Positions 5,913 through 9,049 of a stretch of DNA of 9,049 nucleotides are shown piece after piece (position 1 is the first letter of the stretch; each line of letters begins with the position of its first letter). Position numbers and translations under genes: made by a program. Origin of the DNA: Anaerolineales bacterium. Its GTDB lineage: Bacteria > Chloroflexota > Anaerolineae > Anaerolineales > UBA6663. Where the stretch lies: positions 1-9,049 of the forward strand of contig JAGOBN010000122.1 in the NCBI GenBank assembly GCA_017999235.1. Reading direction: 5' to 3'. Under the pieces are notes generated by a model. It did no database searches. It saw only the letters and a list, made by a program, of their open reading frames with translations, and was not told the DNA's origin.

Positions 5913-7181
5913 TTAACCCGCGCCGGGCGCGGCCAGTTTGCCGGCCAAACGCTCCAGCCGGCGCGCAATGGCGGTCTGGGCTTCGGCCTGCCGCCAGCCG
6001 GCCGGCAGACCCTTGATCAACTTTTCGGCCCGGCGCGCCCAGGCCAGCGCCTGCGGCAGATCGCCGGCCTTCCATTCGTAATACTTGGAGAGCTCGACGC
6101 ACGGCAGCGCGTCATCCACGGTGAAGGACGCCAGCTGCTCCCACAACGGCACCGCCTCCGCGCGGCGGTTCAGGCGTTTGAGCAGCGCCGCCAGACGCAG
6201 CAGCGCGGTCTGCCGATCTTCTAAAGTCAGCGGGCCGGCGAGAGCCTGCCGGTAAGCGGCCTCGGCTTCCGCCGGACGCTCTGCGCGGTCGTGCCAGTGG
6301 GCCAGACGCAGCACCTCGGCCGGATCCCGGCCGCCGGCGGCCAGGGCGGGGACGGCGGCCGGCGGGTCCGCCACCTCGGTGGCGAAGACCTCCAGCAGGT
6401 GCGCGGCCAAGGTCACCATGGAGAGGATATCCATGGCGTTGTGGTAGATCACGCGCCGCATGTCGCCGGTCTCGCCGGTGCGGACGTAGTGCTGGTACAT
6501 GGCGGGGATCAGTTCACCGGGCACATCGTCGGCGGTGCGCGGCACGCCCAATACGTGGCGCTCCAGCGAACTCAACGCGCACGAGGCCAGCCGGCCCCGG
6601 TACAGCCAGCGCGCCGGCGTCAGCAGATCCAGATGCGGCCGGGCGCGGAGCGGGCTGCTCTGCTGGTTCAGCTTCAGCCGCGCCTCCAGCAGCGGCAGAT
6701 CGAAGGCGCGCCCGTTGAAGGTCACCCAGCCGGCGCGCGGCGCCAAATCGGCCAGCACAGCCGTCAGCAGGGCCGGCTCCTCGTGCGGGCCGCGCATGAA
6801 ATACTGGCGCAGGACAAAAGCCTCGGCCTCAAAGACGCCCACCCCCACCAGAAACGCGAAGGTGCCGACGCCGCCGGCCAGCCCGGTGGTCTCGGTATCC
6901 ACAAAGGCCAGCCCGCGCACATCGGCGCGGGCGAAGGCCGGGGCGTGCGCCACGCGGGCCACCAACGCCGGCGGGTGTTCCAGCAGCGCGCCAAACGGCA
7001 GTTGGCCGTGGCGGTGTTCCAATGGATACCGGGCTTCGATGAGCTGCAGCGCGCCGCGCGGGGTCAGATGCTCCCCGCCGGGCAGGCCAGCGGCGGCGGG
7101 GTCGGCGGGGAGGGGGGCGGCCGGCGCCGGTTTGGGGGGCCGCAAACGCTGTAAACGGGCGCGGAAATCGGACTCAGCCAT
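5913..7181 (-). CDS. YprB-like ribonuclease H-fold (DEDD) exonuclease with C-terminal TPR-like region
   Basis: The protein has 422 residues. Residues about 90-266 are an RNase H-like exonuclease domain of the YprB type. The acidic residues expected for two-metal catalysis are present: Asp95 and Glu97 in FVDTETTGL, Asp161 in FNGRAFDLP, and Asp251 in YHNAMDILSM with His247; HLDLL at 183-187 is also typical of the family. Such proteins are presumed 3'-5' nucleases, with substrate and role poorly known. A Pro/Ala-rich stretch (15-35) precedes the domain. Residues about 285-410 are Ala/Leu-rich paired helices of TPR type (AEAEAAYRQAL, AEAVPLWEQLA, PQALAWARRAEKL), likely a partner-binding surface. 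The ATG is the only reasonable start, because an in-frame TAG lies three codons upstream; no Shine-Dalgarno is seen. The gene follows the C11 peptidase gene after 42 bases, with no obvious terminator between. Confidence 0.85.
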   Translation of the reverse strand: MAESDFRARLQRLRPPKPAPAAPLPADPAAAGLPGGEHLTPRGALQLIEARYPLEHRHGQLPFGALLEHPPALVARVAHAPAFARADVRGLAFVDTETTGLAGGVGTFAFLVGVGVFEAEAFVLRQYFMRGPHEEPALLTAVLADLAPRAGWVTFNGRAFDLPLLEARLKLNQQSSPLRARPHLDLLTPARWLYRGRLASCALSSLERHVLGVPRTADDVPGELIPAMYQHYVRTGETGDMRRVIYHNAMDILSMVTLAAHLLEVFATEVADPPAAVPALAAGGRDPAEVLRLAHWHDRAERPAEAEAAYRQALAGPLTLEDRQTALLRLAALLKRLNRRAEAVPLWEQLASFTVDDALPCVELSKYYEWKAGDLPQALAWARRAEKLIKGLPAGWRQAEAQTAIARRLERLAGKLAAPGAG

Positions 7182-7223
7182 GCCGCGCTATTGTGCCATA
7201 GAAACCGCGCGGCGGCTCAACTT

Positions 7224-9049
7224 TCAGCGGCGAATAACGGGCAGATACAGACAGAGCGCCTGATAGGTGTTGGCGGTTCCGCCGGCCGCTTCCAGGTTGC
7301 CGGCCGTGTCCTGGCCGCGCACCGCCACCGGTCCGCACAAGCCGCCCAGGGGCAGCACGAATTGGCCGGCCGCCCCGGGCTGCAGCGCCGCCTGCTCCAC
7401 CCACGTGTCCGCGCCTGCTTGCCGCCACAGCGCGGCGCCGGCCGGACCGCTCTGGGTATCGCTGAGCGCCCAGGTCAACGCCAGCGCCGGGCCGGCGGTC
7501 AGCGTGACCGTCAACGTGGTCTCCGGCGCCGTGATATCCGGCGCCTGCAAGCCGGTGACCAGGCTGGAATGGGTGCTGGTGAGAACGTCCACAGCGGTGT
7601 AATACTGCTGGATCAGTCCGCCCCAGTGGGTGGCGGCCACAAAGCTCAATTGCTGCGGTGTGTAGGTATCGCGCAGGCGCAGCGCGCGCGTCACCACCTC
7701 GCCCGGCGTCAGCGGCACGGTCTCCGTGAACGCCAGGTTGAATTCCAGGTCCTCGCCCAGCGGCAGGAAGATGGACAGCCCGTGCGCGCCATCCAGGCTC
7801 CAGGGCGTGGCCGGCCGCGCCCACGGCGCGCCGCTGCGATGCTGCTCGGCGACCACGGCCGCGGTCACGGCGCTCACCACGGCGTCCGCCGCCGTCCGCA
7901 CCGCCAGCGGCTGGCCGGCCTCCGCCGCCAGGCGCGCGGCGAAATCGGATAAATCCACAAAGCCGTCGCTCTCCGGCTCGATCACCAGATCGCCGTCGTA
8001 GTCAATTTTCTGCGCCTGGGCGTAGAGCGCGCGCAGCGCCTGGGCCGGCCCCGGTCCACTGAGGGTGGGGCTGAGCGCGGCCGTGAGCTGCCCCACCGCG
8101 CCGGCCAGCGCCGGCATCTGCGCCAAATCCACCGCCGCGATGGTGAATGGATGCTCGCTGGGCGGCGTGGCGGCGGCGTAGGCGCTGACCAGCAGGCCGG
8201 CCAGATCGCGCGGGGCGGCGGCCGGCGGCAGACCCTGGACCACGCGCACATAGCGGTTCTCCGGCCCTACCGGCGCCCACCCGAGGTTCTGAGACGCCAC
8301 AAAATAATCGGCGTAGTCTTTGACCTGATACGCCACTTCCGCCAGGCCCATCAAGCACACATCCAAAAAGAGCACGTCCACGGGCTGCGCGCCGGCGCCG
8401 GTGGCGTCCGCGAGCGCCTGCTGCAATTCGCCAATGGTCATGTGGTCATAGCCGCTGGTGAAATCCCAGCTCAGCCCGCTGGCGCCGGCCATCCATTTGA
8501 TCCGGTGGCCGAGCGTGTTGGTGATGGCCTCGCCCTCGGCCGGCGCCCAGCCGCCGCCATGATCCACGATCGAGAGCAGGGTATAGCGGGCGGGGTAGGC
8601 GGCCCGCCCCCAGTTCACAAAATCGGCCAGGGTCTGGCCGGCGCCCAGGTTCAGTTCGCCCGGCAGCGCGCCGCTGGCGCCCATAGACAGCGTGAGCGGC
8701 GCCAAGGTCCCGGCGTTGAGATCGAACAACTGCGTGCCGGAGTACACGGCCGAGTCCGTGTAGCCGTCGATCAGCGCCAACACGTTGGCGCGCGGGCTGG
8801 GGCCGGCGGCGGCCAGATGGGCCAGCGTATCCCGCAAAGCTTCTTCCAGGTCGTTATCGCCGTTCAGGTAGAGCAGGAAGGTCCAGGCGGTATGGACGGC
8901 CGGCGCCGCGGGCGAGGTGTTGCCGAAGGTGTCGGTGTAGAGCGCGGTGAGGTTGGGGCCGGGCAGGCCGGCCGGCGCCGTGAACGTGAACGTGAACGTG
9001 CCGCCGGCATCCGCGAAGACCGCGCCGGCGTAGCGCGCGGCCTCGTCCG
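7224..9049 (-). CDS. Secreted clostripain-family (C11) cysteine peptidase with C-terminal Ig-like domain, 5'-truncated by the window
   Basis: The frame is open to the window edge, giving 607 visible residues without an N-terminus. Residues about 1-51 look like the end of a beta-rich repeat (TFTFTFTAPAG, then YTDTFGNTS). The C11 domain then starts with WTFLLYLNGDNDLEE (55-69), the family's classic opening. The catalytic pair is His163 in SIVDHGGGW (codon at 8559-8561) and Cys231 in FLDVCLMGLAEVAY (codon at 8355-8357), and KDYADYFVASQN follows as expected. C11 enzymes cut after Arg or Lys and are usually secreted. From about residue 503 there is an Ig/fibronectin-like domain (PDITAPETTLTVTL to QDTAGNLEAAG). 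The protein ends in LCLYLPVIRR. A TTG at 8837-8835 could be mistaken for a start, but it lies after the conserved opening motif. A signal peptide is expected upstream. Confidence 0.88.
   Translation of the reverse strand, partial: DEAARYAGAVFADAGGTFTFTFTAPAGLPGPNLTALYTDTFGNTSPAAPAVHTAWTFLLYLNGDNDLEEALRDTLAHLAAAGPSPRANVLALIDGYTDSAVYSGTQLFDLNAGTLAPLTLSMGASGALPGELNLGAGQTLADFVNWGRAAYPARYTLLSIVDHGGGWAPAEGEAITNTLGHRIKWMAGASGLSWDFTSGYDHMTIGELQQALADATGAGAQPVDVLFLDVCLMGLAEVAYQVKDYADYFVASQNLGWAPVGPENRYVRVVQGLPPAAAPRDLAGLLVSAYAAATPPSEHPFTIAAVDLAQMPALAGAVGQLTAALSPTLSGPGPAQALRALYAQAQKIDYDGDLVIEPESDGFVDLSDFAARLAAEAGQPLAVRTAADAVVSAVTAAVVAEQHRSGAPWARPATPWSLDGAHGLSIFLPLGEDLEFNLAFTETVPLTPGEVVTRALRLRDTYTPQQLSFVAATHWGGLIQQYYTAVDVLTSTHSSLVTGLQAPDITAPETTLTVTLTAGPALALTWALSDTQSGPAGAALWRQAGADTWVEQAALQPGAAGQFVLPLGGLCGPVAVRGQDTAGNLEAAGGTANTYQALCLYLPVIRR
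8981..9000. repeat. Short tandem hexamer repeat (TGAACG, about 3.3 copies)
   Basis: Three copies of TGAACG plus TG stand in tandem inside the C11 peptidase gene. On the coding strand they give alternating ACG and TTC codons, so the protein reads TFTFTFT, a plausible beta-strand. The unit is six bases, so copy-number changes would keep the frame. Confidence 0.6.

Noticed and set aside
7182..7223. Promoter for the exonuclease gene in the 42-bp gap
   Set aside because: TTGAGC and CACAAT can be found, but the spacing is 19 bases and the -10 match is weak; co-transcription with the C11 peptidase gene is equally likely.
5067..7263. Plus-strand open frames opposite the permease and exonuclease genes (for example 5067-5858, 6291-7154, 6499-7263)
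   Set aside because: Their products are low-complexity Gln/Arg/Ala/Gly sequences without domains, and the opposite strand encodes clearly conserved proteins.
7174..7824. Minus-strand open frame overlapping the end of the C11 peptidase gene in another frame
   Set aside because: It is a shadow: rich in Gly/Arg/Ala, with no motif, while the real frame carries the Ig-like domain and the YLPVIRR tail.
8835..8837. TTG as the start codon of the C11 peptidase
   Set aside because: The frame is open upstream to the window edge and includes the family's conserved opening motif, so this TTG encodes an internal leucine.

Overview
The window is a compact, GC-rich stretch (roughly 70% G+C by eye) of a bacterial chromosome. 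Every gene I can support is on the minus strand, so the biology reads from right to left. The gene set suggests a member of the Chloroflexota, probably Anaerolineae or a relative. The clues are a PknB-type kinase with a TolB-like propeller, a secreted clostripain-family peptidase ending in a 'YLPVIRR' tail, a YprB-type exonuclease with a TPR region, and a UMF1/Atg22-like transporter. This assignment is inferred from protein style only.

Layout in the direction of transcription: (1) 9049-7224, the 3' part of a large secreted C11 (clostripain-like) cysteine peptidase gene whose 5' end is outside the window; (2) 7181-5913, a YprB-like DEDD exonuclease with C-terminal TPR-like helices; (3) 5825-4452, an MFS permease of the UMF1/Atg22-like type with a clear Shine-Dalgarno and a plausible promoter; (4) a 68-bp gap holding a perfect 8-bp dyad and a good sigma70-like promoter whose -10 ends only 6 nt from the next ATG, suggesting a leaderless mRNA; (5) 4383-2122, a receptor-like Ser/Thr kinase; (6) 2120-1305, a SAM-methyltransferase-like protein; (7) 1308-124, a membrane-anchored M28 zinc peptidase. 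Genes 5-7 are separated by +1 and -4 bp and almost certainly form one operon. (8) 124-1 is the start of an IS5-type insertion sequence, including its presumed terminal repeat and the first 26 codons of its transposase. It abuts the M28 gene so closely that the M28 stop codon sits on the junction.

Working model: the kinase reads an outside signal through its propeller, or is scaffolded by it, and is co-expressed with a methyltransferase-like protein and a membrane peptidase. No substrate or signal can be deduced from the sequence. The exonuclease, transporter and C11 peptidase look like independent neighbours. I found no RNA genes, CRISPR arrays or phage genes, and no gap longer than 124 bp between protein-coding genes. 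The most unusual points are the IS/stop-codon junction, the leaderless promoter with overlapping dyad, the membrane hairpin inserted between zinc ligands of the M28 peptidase, and the strong over-representation of the palindrome GCCGGC (about 85 copies by hand count).
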